A stretch of 64,000 nucleotides of DNA. Source: JANPPS01 sp965246925 (lineage in GTDB: Bacteria; Pseudomonadota; Alphaproteobacteria; Acetobacterales; Acetobacteraceae). A program made the translations under genes and the position numbers. The notes beneath the pieces are model-generated. The model had not been told where the DNA came from. It did no database searches and was given only the letters and a program-made list of their open reading frames with translations. This document shows, in pieces, positions 43,231 through 50,745 of this stretch (within the stretch, counting starts at the first letter, position 1; each line of letters starts with the position of its first letter). The stretch covers positions 1,612,001-1,676,000 of the forward strand of contig OZ251994.1 of the NCBI GenBank assembly GCA_965246925.1, given 5' to 3'.

Positions 43231-43274
43231 CCCACCCTCACCCCGGCCCTCTCCCGCCAGCGGGAGAGGGAGAA
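43231..43274 (-). repeat. Palindromic repeat, copy B2 (rbfA-truB gap)
   Basis: Reverse-complement partner of copy B1: CCACCCTCACCCCGGCC followed by CTCTCCCGCCAGCGGGAGAG. It lies against the rbfA stop codon. Confidence 0.85.
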
Positions 43275-43282
43275 GAATTGCG

Positions 43283-43681
43283 TCATTCACTATCCTTGGT
43301 CAGATCCCGCGCCACATCCGGCTGCCGCAGGAGCGCGTCGACGTGCATGGCGTAATCCAGCGTCGTATCCGGCTGGAACGACACCATCGGCGCGATGCGC
43401 AACCGCATCTCATGCGCAATTTGCGTGCGTAACCAGGGCGCCACCCGCTTCAGCGCCGGTAGCAACTCGTCGATATCCGTTCGGCCGAGCCGGGCCACGA
43501 ACGCGGTGGCGTTCTTCAGGTCCGGACTGATCCGCACCTCCGTCACCGTGATCTTGGCGTCGGCCAGGCCGGGGTCGCGGAACTCACCCCGCATGAAGAT
43601 GGACGACAGCACGTGCCGGATCTCCTCCGACACGCGCAGTTGCCGCTGGGTAGGGGGCTTCGCGGATCGCGGCTTCGTCAA
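43283..43681 (-). CDS. rbfA: RbfA, 30S ribosome-binding factor
   Basis: 132 residues. A cold-shock and ribosome-maturation factor that binds the 30S subunit. Seen: RQLRVSEEIRHVLSSIFMRGEFRDP, ITVTEVRISPDLKNATAFVARLG and LRTQIAHEMRLRIAPMVSFQPD. The start is a TTG within the infB stop (TTGA), giving translational coupling. The KH-type A-x-G signature typical of other RbfA proteins is not obvious. Confidence 0.93.
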   Translation of the reverse strand: MTKPRSAKPPTQRQLRVSEEIRHVLSSIFMRGEFRDPGLADAKITVTEVRISPDLKNATAFVARLGRTDIDELLPALKRVAPWLRTQIAHEMRLRIAPMVSFQPDTTLDYAMHVDALLRQPDVARDLTKDSE

Positions 43682-46299
43682 CCGGGAACCATCTCGATCT
43701 CGAAGCACTCGACCATGTCGCCCTCGCGCAGATCATTATACCCGGCGAAGCTCAGCCCGCACTCATAGCCGCGGGCCACCTCGCGCACGTCATCCTTGAA
43801 GCGCTTCAACTGGCTCAGCTCGCCGTTATGGATCACCACGCCGTCCCGCAGCAGCCGCACGCCGCAGCCCCGCTTGACCAGGCCCTCGGTCACCATGCAG
43901 CCGGCGACCTTACCGGTTTTGGTGATGTCGAACACCTTGCGGATCTCGGCATAGCCCAGGAAGTTCTCGCGGGCCTTGGGCGCGACCTTGCCCTTGACCA
44001 TGGTCTGGATATCGTCGGCCACGTCGTAGATGATCGAGTAATACCGGATATCCACGCCGTCCCGCAGCGCCAGCTCCCGCGCCTGCGCCGTGGCGCGCAC
44101 GTTGAACGCCACGACGACGGCGTCGGACGCCCGCGCGAGCTGGATGTCGCTCTCGGTGATCTGCCCCACGGCGGACAGCAGCACCCGAACCTTGACCTCC
44201 TCGTGCGCCAACTTCAGCACGGCACCCTGGATGGCCTCCGCACTGCCCTGCATGTCGGCTTTGACGACGATCGCCACCTCTTTCAGCTCACCAGCCACGG
44301 CCCGGGCCAGCATCTCCTCCAGCGTGCCGCGCGCGGCGGTGACCCCGGCGGAGCTGCGTTCCTTCAGCTTCTGCGTCCGGTATTCGCTGATTTCCCGGGC
44401 CCGCGCCTCGTTCTCCACCACCACGAACGGCTCACCCGCGGTCGGCACGGACGACAGGCCCAGGATCTCCACTGGCGAGGACGGCCCGGCAATCTTGATC
44501 TGGGACCCCTTGTCATCCAGCATCGCCCGCACCCGGCCCCACTCGGCCCCGGCCACTACGATGTCACCCTGATGCAGCGTGCCCTTCTGCACCAGCATGG
44601 TCGCAACCGGGCCCCGGCCGCGATCCAGCCGCGATTCGATGACCGAACCCTCCGCCGTCCGGTCCGGATTGGCGCGGAGGTCGAGGATTTCGGCCTGCAG
44701 CAGGATCGCCTCCTGCAGCTTGTCGAGGCCCAGCCGCTTGGTGGCCGAAACCTCCACGTCCTGCGTGTCGCCGCCCATCTCTTCGACCACGATCTCGTGG
44801 CTCAGCAGCTCCTGCCGCACCCGGCTCGGGTTGGCGTCGGCCTTGTCCATCTTGTTGATCGCCACGATGATGGGCGCGTGGGCGGCCTTGGCGTGCTTGA
44901 TCGCCTCGATCGTCTGCGGCATCACGCCGTCATCGGCCGCGACCACCAGCACCACGATGTCGGTGACCGACGCGCCGCGGCTCCGCATTGCCGTGAACGC
45001 CTCATGGCCCGGCGTGTCGATGAAGGTGATCTTTTGGTCGTTGCCGGGCAGCTGCACGGTATAGGCGCCGATGTGCTGGGTGATGCCCCCCGCCTCACCG
45101 GCCGCCACGTCCGTGCTGCGGAGCGCGTCCAGCAGGCTCGTCTTGCCATGGTCCACGTGGCCCATGATGGTCACGACCGGGGCGCGCGGCTGCATGTCGG
45201 TGTCGACATCCTCTTCGCCATCGATGCCGATCTCGACGTCGCTTTCGGACACCCGGCGCGAGCGGTGGCCGAATTCCTCCACCACCAGCTCGGCAGTGTC
45301 GGCGTCCAGCACCTGCGTCACGGTCGCCATCACGCCCATGCGCATCAGCGACTTGATGACGTCAGGCACGCGGGCGGCCATGCGGTTGGCGAGCTCCGAC
45401 ACCGTGATGGCCTCCGGCAGCACCACGTCCCGCACGACCTTCACCTGGTCGGACCGCAGCATCTCGAGCTCGGTCTGCCGCCGCTCCCGCTCCCGCTGCC
45501 GGCGGACGGAGGCGAGGCTGCGGGATTTGTCATCATCCCCTTCGATCGCCGCCATGACGTCGATGCGTCCGGCGCGGCGCCCGGCGTCACCCGGCGCCTT
45601 CTTCACTGGCGCCACGACCTTGCGGCCCGGCACCGCCAGGCCACCCGGGCGGCGGCGCGGCGCCTCTTCGTCTTCGGGCCGCGTGGGCTTGAGCCGCAGC
45701 GTCTCGACCGGGCCGCCGGGTGCGGGCTTGGGCGCCACGGCGGGGCGGGCGACCGTGCCCGGCGTCACGGGCGGCGGTGGCGGGGCCAGGGCGGCGGCCT
45801 GCGCGGCGGCTTCCTCGGCGCGGGCGCGGGCCTGCTCCTCTATGGCGCGCTTGGCGTCTTCCTCGGCCTGCTTGCGGGCGTCATCCTCGCGGCGGCGTGC
45901 CTCTTCGGCGGCCGAGAGGATGCTGATCTTCTCCTGCTCCCGCCGCTCGGCCTCGCGGCGGACCTGGTCCTTCTGCGCCTCGGCCAGCACGCGCTGGCGG
46001 GCGGCGATCTCGGTGGCGGTCAGCGCACGTCCGGCCCCGGCGGGCGGACGCCCGGCCACGACGGGCTTGGGCGGGGCGCCGGGCACCACGGGCGCGATGG
46101 GCGCGGGGCCGGTCGGCGCCGGGGGCGCCAGCGTCGTCCGCTTCTTCTTGACCTCGACCTGAACCACCTTGGACCGGCCGTGGCTGAAGCTCTGCCGGAC
46201 GGAGCCCCCGTCCACAGTGCGTCCCACATCGCCGCGTCCGGCCGGGCGAAGCGAAAGCCGCCCCTTGGCCGTGTCTTGTTCGTTACTGCCGTCGCTCAT
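43678..46299 (-). CDS. infB: InfB, translation initiation factor IF-2
   Basis: 873 residues. A GTPase that places fMet-tRNA on the 30S subunit. The N-terminus carries the IF2 SRSK-like HGRSKVVQVEVKKKRTTLAPP, then a long charged, Ala/Arg/Glu-rich linker (about 60-260). The G domain shows TIMGHVDHGKTSLLDALRSTDV (G1), AGGITQHIGAYTV (G2), FIDTPGHEAFTAMRSRGA (G3) and INKMDKADA (G4). Domains II-IV end with FSGYNDLR-like FAGYNDLREGDMVECFEIE. The ATG overlaps the stop of the ylxR gene. Complete. Confidence 0.97.
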   Translation of the reverse strand: MSDGSNEQDTAKGRLSLRPAGRGDVGRTVDGGSVRQSFSHGRSKVVQVEVKKKRTTLAPPAPTGPAPIAPVVPGAPPKPVVAGRPPAGAGRALTATEIAARQRVLAEAQKDQVRREAERREQEKISILSAAEEARRREDDARKQAEEDAKRAIEEQARARAEEAAAQAAALAPPPPPVTPGTVARPAVAPKPAPGGPVETLRLKPTRPEDEEAPRRRPGGLAVPGRKVVAPVKKAPGDAGRRAGRIDVMAAIEGDDDKSRSLASVRRQRERERRQTELEMLRSDQVKVVRDVVLPEAITVSELANRMAARVPDVIKSLMRMGVMATVTQVLDADTAELVVEEFGHRSRRVSESDVEIGIDGEEDVDTDMQPRAPVVTIMGHVDHGKTSLLDALRSTDVAAGEAGGITQHIGAYTVQLPGNDQKITFIDTPGHEAFTAMRSRGASVTDIVVLVVAADDGVMPQTIEAIKHAKAAHAPIIVAINKMDKADANPSRVRQELLSHEIVVEEMGGDTQDVEVSATKRLGLDKLQEAILLQAEILDLRANPDRTAEGSVIESRLDRGRGPVATMLVQKGTLHQGDIVVAGAEWGRVRAMLDDKGSQIKIAGPSSPVEILGLSSVPTAGEPFVVVENEARAREISEYRTQKLKERSSAGVTAARGTLEEMLARAVAGELKEVAIVVKADMQGSAEAIQGAVLKLAHEEVKVRVLLSAVGQITESDIQLARASDAVVVAFNVRATAQARELALRDGVDIRYYSIIYDVADDIQTMVKGKVAPKARENFLGYAEIRKVFDITKTGKVAGCMVTEGLVKRGCGVRLLRDGVVIHNGELSQLKRFKDDVREVARGYECGLSFAGYNDLREGDMVECFEIEMVPG

Positions 46300-46961
46300 G
46301 CACCCGCCCGTTCAAACTTTTCCGGCCCGCCGGCAATACCGGCGAGCCGTGTAACCTCTATCCCCAACGCCTCGGCCAGCTTGCCGTGCGCCACCGCCAC
46401 ATGCACCACATGGTCACGGCCGAACACCGTACCCAGGGCCTGTGCCGGCAATGGCGTCGCCACCGGCACATCTTTTACGCCGCTCATCAGCCGCGTCCGC
46501 TCATCCGGGCTTCCGTCCAACGCCTGGATCACCAGGCCGACATGCCGGGATTGCAGCCACTCACGCGCCTTCTGAAACCCACACACCGCCTGCCCAGCCC
46601 GCCGCGCCAGACCCAGCAACTCCACGACCCGCCGGGTCAACCCGGCCTGCACGACCTCCACCAGGTCCGCTGGCACCGTTACCTGAGCCCGGGCATGCTT
46701 GGAGGCGACCCGGGCGAGAGCGCCCTTGGTGCGGGCGGTATCTAGCACATCCCGCCGCGCACTCAACCATATTCCCCGTCCGGGCAGCTTTGCGTTCACG
46801 TCGGGCACGATGATCCGGTCCGGGGAGACCACGAAGCGGATCATGCGCGTCTTATAGTCCTGCTCCCGCGTCACGATGCAGCGGCGCAGGGGGCCGGTTT
46901 CGATCTCGTCTTCCCCCTCTCCCGCTTGCGGGAGAGGGCCGGGGTGAGGGTTGTCCGGCAA
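46296..46961 (-). CDS. YlxR (DUF448) + L7Ae-type RNA-binding protein
   Basis: 221 residues from a TTG start. Residues about 24-105 are the DUF448/YlxR domain (PLRRCIVTREQDYKTRMIRFVV, LPGRGIWLSARRDVLDTA). Residues about 110-200 are an L7Ae-like RNA-binding domain (RRVVELLGLARRAGQAVCGFQKA). This fusion is normal between nusA and infB in Alphaproteobacteria. The N-terminal 17 or so residues are translated from a palindromic repeat (NPHPGPLPQAGEGE). No other standard start lies between the repeat and the conserved CIVT block, so the repeat-derived leader appears to be genuine protein. Confidence 0.85.
   Translation of the reverse strand: MPDNPHPGPLPQAGEGEDEIETGPLRRCIVTREQDYKTRMIRFVVSPDRIIVPDVNAKLPGRGIWLSARRDVLDTARTKGALARVASKHARAQVTVPADLVEVVQAGLTRRVVELLGLARRAGQAVCGFQKAREWLQSRHVGLVIQALDGSPDERTRLMSGVKDVPVATPLPAQALGTVFGRDHVVHVAVAHGKLAEALGIEVTRLAGIAGGPEKFERAGA
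46911..46950 (-). repeat. Palindromic repeat, copy C, inside the ylxR 5' coding end
   Basis: TTCCCCCTCTCCCGC-TT-GCGGGAGAGGG followed by CCGGGGTGAGGG. It spans codons about 4-17 of the YlxR protein, including its 5' end just after the TTG start. Inverted relative to copy F across a 70-bp gap. Confidence 0.82.
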
Positions 46962-47020
46962 GGGCTAGCTTCGATCGTGCTGGTGGCGGCACCAGCCTGT
47001 CGAGACGGTGTGTGACGCTA

Positions 47021-47056
47021 ACCTCACCCCGGCCCTCCTCCGGAAAAAGAGGGGGT
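47021..47056 (+). repeat. Palindromic repeat, copy F (nusA 3' side)
   Basis: ACCTCACCCCGGCCCTC, then CTCCGGAAAAAGAGGGGG. A diverged unit whose first half is the reverse complement of the end of copy C. Between nusA and ylxR. Confidence 0.65.
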
Positions 47057-47067
47057 AGGCGGCAGGC

Positions 47068-48588
47068 TTACTCCTCCGCAACCGGCTCCTCCCCCGCGAA
47101 CCAGTGGGCGCGGGCCGCCATGATGATCTGGTTGGCGGTCTCCTCGTCCATGGCGTCGGCGCCCACGATCTCGATCAGCTCGTCGCCCGCCAAATCCGCC
47201 AGGTCGTCCAGCGTCTTCACGCCCTTCTCACCCAAGGTCACCAGCATCTGCGGCGTGAACACCTCGATCCCGGCGATGTCGTCCGAGACGCCCAGGGCCA
47301 CCCGCTTCTCGTTCATCTCCTCGTCACGGCGCCCCAGGAACGCCTGCGCCCGGCGGATCAACTCCTCGGCCACGCTCTCGTCGAAGCCCTCGATCTCCGC
47401 CAATTCCTCCGGCGCCACGTAGGCCAGCTCCTCGATCGAGCTGAAATCCTCCGTCACCAGCAGCCCGGCGATCACGTCGTCCACGTCCAGCGCTTCGACG
47501 AACAGCCCGGTCTTGCGGCGGAACTCCTCCTGCCGGCGCTCGCTCTCCTCGGCCTCGGTCAGGATGTCGATGTCCCACCGGGTCAGCTGGCTCGCGAGCC
47601 GCACGTTCTGGCCGCGCCGGCCGATGGCGAGTGACAGCTGTTCGTCCGGGACCACGACCTCGACCCGGCCGGCCTCTTCGTCCATCACCACCTTGGTGAC
47701 CTCCGCCGGGGCCAGCGCGTTCACGACGAACGTCGCGTGCTGGCTCGACCATGGGATGATGTCGATCTTCTCGCCTTGCAGCTCCTGCACCACCGCCTGC
47801 ACGCGCGAGCCCCGCATGCCGACGCAGGCGCCGACGGGGTCGATGCTCTGGTCGCGGGAGATCACCGCCATCTTGGCGCGGCTGCCAGGGTCCCGTGCGA
47901 CGGCCTTGATCTCGATGATCCCGTCATAGATCTCCGGCACCTCCTGCGCGAACAGCTTGGCCAGGAACGCCGGGTGCGTGCGGGACAGGAAGATCTGGGG
48001 GCCGCGCGGCTCCTCCCGCACGTCGTAGATGTAGGCGCGCACCCGGTCGCCGTTGCGGAAGCTCTCGCGCGGGATCAGCTCGTCCCGGCGCAGCAGCGCC
48101 TCGGCCTTGCCCAGCTCCACCATCATGTTCCCGTACTCGGTCCGCTTCACGATCCCGTTCACGATCTCGCCGATGCGGTCCTTGAATTCGTCATACTGCT
48201 TCTTGCGCTCGTACTCGCGCACCCGCTGCACGATCACCTGCTTGGCGGTCTGCGCCGCGATCCGCCCGAAATCGATCGGCGGTAGCGGGTCGATCAGGTG
48301 CTGGCCGAGCTGGATGTCCGGCTGAAACTTGCGGGCGATATGGATCGGGATCTGCGTCTCCTCGTTCTCGACCGTCTCCACCGCCTCGGTCCAGCGGGAC
48401 AGCCGGACGTCGCCGGTCTTCTTGTCGATCGTCGCGCGAATATCCTTCTCGGACCCATACTTCGCCCGCCCGGCCTTCTGGATGGCCTGCTCCATCGCCT
48501 CCAGCACCTCATCCCGCTCGATCGATTTCTCGCGCGCGACCGCGTCGGCAACCAGCAGCAGCTCGGGGCGGGAGACGGACGTTTCCAT
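47068..48588 (-). CDS. nusA: NusA, transcription elongation/termination factor
   Basis: 506 residues. It binds RNA polymerase and RNA to control pausing, termination and antitermination. The N-terminal RNAP-binding domain begins ELLLVADAVAREKSIERDEVLEAME. The S1 domain holds GIVKRTEYGNMMVELGKAEALL. KH1 and KH2 show SIDPVGACVGMRGSRVQAVV and LAIGRRGQNVRLASQLT. The C-terminal acidic helix-hairpin-helix repeats end GADAMDEETANQIIMAARAHW. Second gene of the operon, 9 bp after rimP. Confidence 0.97.
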   Translation of the reverse strand: METSVSRPELLLVADAVAREKSIERDEVLEAMEQAIQKAGRAKYGSEKDIRATIDKKTGDVRLSRWTEAVETVENEETQIPIHIARKFQPDIQLGQHLIDPLPPIDFGRIAAQTAKQVIVQRVREYERKKQYDEFKDRIGEIVNGIVKRTEYGNMMVELGKAEALLRRDELIPRESFRNGDRVRAYIYDVREEPRGPQIFLSRTHPAFLAKLFAQEVPEIYDGIIEIKAVARDPGSRAKMAVISRDQSIDPVGACVGMRGSRVQAVVQELQGEKIDIIPWSSQHATFVVNALAPAEVTKVVMDEEAGRVEVVVPDEQLSLAIGRRGQNVRLASQLTRWDIDILTEAEESERRQEEFRRKTGLFVEALDVDDVIAGLLVTEDFSSIEELAYVAPEELAEIEGFDESVAEELIRRAQAFLGRRDEEMNEKRVALGVSDDIAGIEVFTPQMLVTLGEKGVKTLDDLADLAGDELIEIVGADAMDEETANQIIMAARAHWFAGEEPVAEE

Positions 48589-48597
48589 GGAATGCTC

Positions 48598-49128
48598 CTA
48601 GTTCGGCAATTTCGGCGCGGCGGTCGCCGCGATCAGTTCATCGGTCAACATCAGCTTGGCCCGGCGCACATCGCCCATCGGCAGCGCCACATCCGAGCCG
48701 TCTTCCATCCGTAAGCGAGCGGCCTCGGCATCGGCCCCTAAAATTACCCCGGTGAACCGCCGCCGCCCGTCCACGGGCATCAGCATCTCCACCCGCGCCG
48801 TGTGCCCGGCGAACCGCACCCAGTCCTTCACGCGGGTCAGCGGACGGTCGATCCCCGCCGAGCTCACCTCCAGCGTCCAGGCGCCGGGCAGCGGGTCCTC
48901 TACGTCCAGCAGCGCGCTAACCGTATGGGTGATGGTCTCGCAATCCCCCACGCTGATCTGGCTGCCATCGGCCCGGTCCGCCATCACCTGCACGGTCGGA
49001 CGCTCCCGCCCTAGCACCAGGACGCGCACCAGCTCGTAGCCCATATGCAGCAACGACGGCGCGATCATGCCGGCGATGCGGGCTTCGAGGCCGGAATGGT
49101 TCGGTTCGTCGGTAGGTGGGCGGGACAT
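48598..49128 (-). CDS. rimP: RimP, 30S maturation factor
   Basis: 176 residues. Required for 30S maturation. Seen: ARIAGMIAPSLLHMGYELVRVLVLG, GDCETITHTVSALLDVEDPLPGAWTLEVSSAGIDRPLTR and a C-terminal SH3-like part (RRFTGVILGADAEAARLRM). The ATG giving MSRPPTDEPNHSG was chosen; a longer form would run through the leader hairpin. First gene of the rimP-to-pnp operon. Confidence 0.94.
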   Translation of the reverse strand: MSRPPTDEPNHSGLEARIAGMIAPSLLHMGYELVRVLVLGRERPTVQVMADRADGSQISVGDCETITHTVSALLDVEDPLPGAWTLEVSSAGIDRPLTRVKDWVRFAGHTARVEMLMPVDGRRRFTGVILGADAEAARLRMEDGSDVALPMGDVRRAKLMLTDELIAATAAPKLPN

Positions 49129-49139
49129 GGCGGGGACCC

Positions 49140-49171
49140 AAACAAAAGGGGCGGCCCGCGAAGGCCACCCC
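49140..49171 (-). terminator. Intrinsic-terminator-like hairpin in the rimP leader
   Basis: On the minus strand GGGGTGGCC, loop TTCGCG, GGCCGCCCC, directly followed by TTTTGTTT. The 9-bp stem contains one G-U pair. The T-run ends about 12 bp before the rimP ATG, and no minus-strand gene lies upstream for it to terminate. It therefore looks like a leader attenuator for the nusA operon. Confidence 0.72.
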
Positions 49172-49191
49172 CGAAAAAGCGGCGGATGTTG

Positions 49192-49197
49192 TGTATA
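49192..49197 (-). promoter_or_regulatory. Candidate -10 box for the rimP-nusA operon
   Basis: TATACA on the minus strand, about 20 bp upstream of the leader hairpin. No convincing -35 box at 16-18 bp. Confidence 0.3.
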
Positions 49198-49309
49198 GGT
49201 CTTAAGTAATCCGGAACTCCCCAATCCGCAAGACCCGCCCGATCAGCGTACGATCCGGATGACGCTGACGGACGATACCAAGGACCGCGCCGGGCCGGTG
49301 AGCCGGTTA

Positions 49310-49459
49310 AAGGCGAGCGAGGTTCCTCTATTCCGCATAAGCCTTAAGGTTGGCGGCACCGGTCTTAACCTCACGGCCGCCGACACGGTCATTCACTACG
49401 ACCCTTGGTGGAACCCGGCGACCGAGAACCAAGCTACCGACCGCGCCCACGGCTCTACG
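49310..49459 (+). pseudogene. Remnant of a SNF2-family helicase (C-terminal motifs V-VI)
   Basis: About 45 codons read VPLFRISLKVGGTGLNL, then TAADTVIHYDPWWNPATENQ, then ATDRAHG. This is the motif V/VI end of SNF2/RapA-type ATPases, where the normal continuation is RIGQ. Here the match stops after DRAH, and the frame continues into unrelated sequence. Nothing before it matches a helicase. It is a decayed fragment in a 399-bp gap between rimP and the solute-binding-protein gene; the rest of that gap holds the rimP leader. Confidence 0.75.
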
Positions 49460-49527
49460 GCTCCGGAATTGACACCATTCAGGCCGCGACCTACCAACAA
49501 GTACCTTAGAAGAAACGGAAACGGACC

Positions 49528-50670
49528 ATGTGGCGCTTTGCAGTCATGCTTCTCGCGGGCAGCGTTTTCAGCGCGCCGGCCTGGGCACAGATCAAGATCG
49601 GCGTAAGCATCAGCACGACCGGCCCGGCGGCGTCCCTCGGGGTGCCGCAACGGAACTCGATCGCGCTGCTGCCGACGGAGATGGCCGGGCAGAAGGTGGA
49701 GTGGCTGGTGCTGGACGATGCGTCGGACAGCACGAAGGCGGTCGCCAACGCGCGCAAGCTGATCGACGAGGATCATGTGGACGCGCTGGTGGGCTCCAGC
49801 ATTACCCCGGCGTCGCTCGCCATGATCCCGGTCGCGGCGGAGAAAAAGACACCGATGATCAGCCTGGCGGCCTCGCAGCGCCTGATCGCACCGATGGATG
49901 CGGAGCGGCATTGGGTTTTCAAGACGCCGCAGAATGACAGCCTGATGGCCGACGCGATCGCGACGTACATGCAGGCGCATAACGTCAAGACGGTAGGATT
50001 TATCGGCTTCAACGACGCCTATGGCGATGGCTGGCTGACGGAGGCGACGCGCGCATTCGGCGCGCACAACATTCAGCTGGTGGCGACCGAGCGGTTTGCC
50101 CGCGCCGATACCAGCGTCACAGGGCAGGTGCTGAAACTGGTCGCGGCCAAGCCGGACGCGGTGCTGATTGCCGGCGCCGGAACGCCCGCCGCGCTACCGC
50201 AGAAGGCGCTGCACGAGCGGGGCTATGCCGGGCAGTATTATCAGACGCACGGCATCGCAAACAACGATTTCCTGCGCGTGGGCGGCAAGGACGTGGAGGG
50301 CACGGTGCTGCCGGCCGGTCCGATCCTGGTGGCGTCCCAGCTGCCGGACGGCAACCCGATCAAGGGCGTGGCCGGCGACTATGTGCGGAAATACGAGGCC
50401 GCGCAGGGTGCCGGCACGGTGGCGACGTTCGGCGCCCACGCGTTCGACGCGGCGCTAATGCTGGAGGCGGCGATCCCCGCCGCGCTCAAGACCGCCAAGC
50501 CCGGCACGGCCGAATTCCGTGCCGCGCTGCGTGACGCGCTGGAACAGGCGCATGGTCTGGTGCTGACCCACGGCATCTCGGACATGACCGCGTCCGACCA
50601 TAACGGGTTCGATGACCGGGCCCGCGTCATGGTCACGATCAAGGACGGCGCGTGGAAGCTGCTGCCGTGA
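49528..50670 (+). CDS. Branched-chain-type ABC transporter, periplasmic binding protein (LivK-like)
   Basis: 380 residues. Signal peptide MWRFAVMLLAGSVFSAPAWA with cleavage after AWA. The mature protein is a type I periplasmic-binding fold of the LivJ/K group: IKIGVSISTTGPAASLGVPQRNSIAL, DDASDSTKAVANARKLIDED, VGSSITPASLAMIPVA and VGFIGFNDAYGDGW. Ligands in this group range from branched-chain amino acids to aromatic and other carboxylates, so the substrate is open. First gene of the operon with livH, the fused livM-livG and livF. Confidence 0.92.
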   Translation: MWRFAVMLLAGSVFSAPAWAQIKIGVSISTTGPAASLGVPQRNSIALLPTEMAGQKVEWLVLDDASDSTKAVANARKLIDEDHVDALVGSSITPASLAMIPVAAEKKTPMISLAASQRLIAPMDAERHWVFKTPQNDSLMADAIATYMQAHNVKTVGFIGFNDAYGDGWLTEATRAFGAHNIQLVATERFARADTSVTGQVLKLVAAKPDAVLIAGAGTPAALPQKALHERGYAGQYYQTHGIANNDFLRVGGKDVEGTVLPAGPILVASQLPDGNPIKGVAGDYVRKYEAAQGAGTVATFGAHAFDAALMLEAAIPAALKTAKPGTAEFRAALRDALEQAHGLVLTHGISDMTASDHNGFDDRARVMVTIKDGAWKLLP

Positions 50671-50674
50671 CTTT

Positions 50675-50745
50675 GCCTCTCCCTCTCCCGCTGGCGGGAG
50701 AGGGCCGGGGTGAGGGTGGCGCATGTCCCACCCTCTCCCGCCAGC
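50675..50745 (+). repeat. Palindromic repeat, copy D, over the livH start
   Basis: GCCTCTCCCTCTCCCGC-TG-GCGGGAGAGGG plus CCGGGGTGAGGGTGG, then a partial inverted second unit CCCACCCTCTCCCGCCAG from 50728. It fills the gap between the binding-protein stop and the permease and contains its candidate GTG starts. Confidence 0.82.

Noticed and set aside
43141..43290. N-terminal extension of TruB through the repeat pair
   Set aside because: The extension is only translated repeat (LPLPLAGEGRGEGG); the ATG before KPRKKPGRALNGW gives the family N-terminus.
43828..46575. A 915-codon open frame on the plus strand opposite infB
   Set aside because: It is rich in His, Asp, Arg and Leu with no family pattern, and mirrors the codon structure of infB, which is unmistakable on the other strand.
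49259..49606. A complete 115-residue gene containing the SNF2 motif
   Set aside because: Only about 45 codons match a helicase; the rest is unrelated and overlaps the start of the solute-binding-protein gene.
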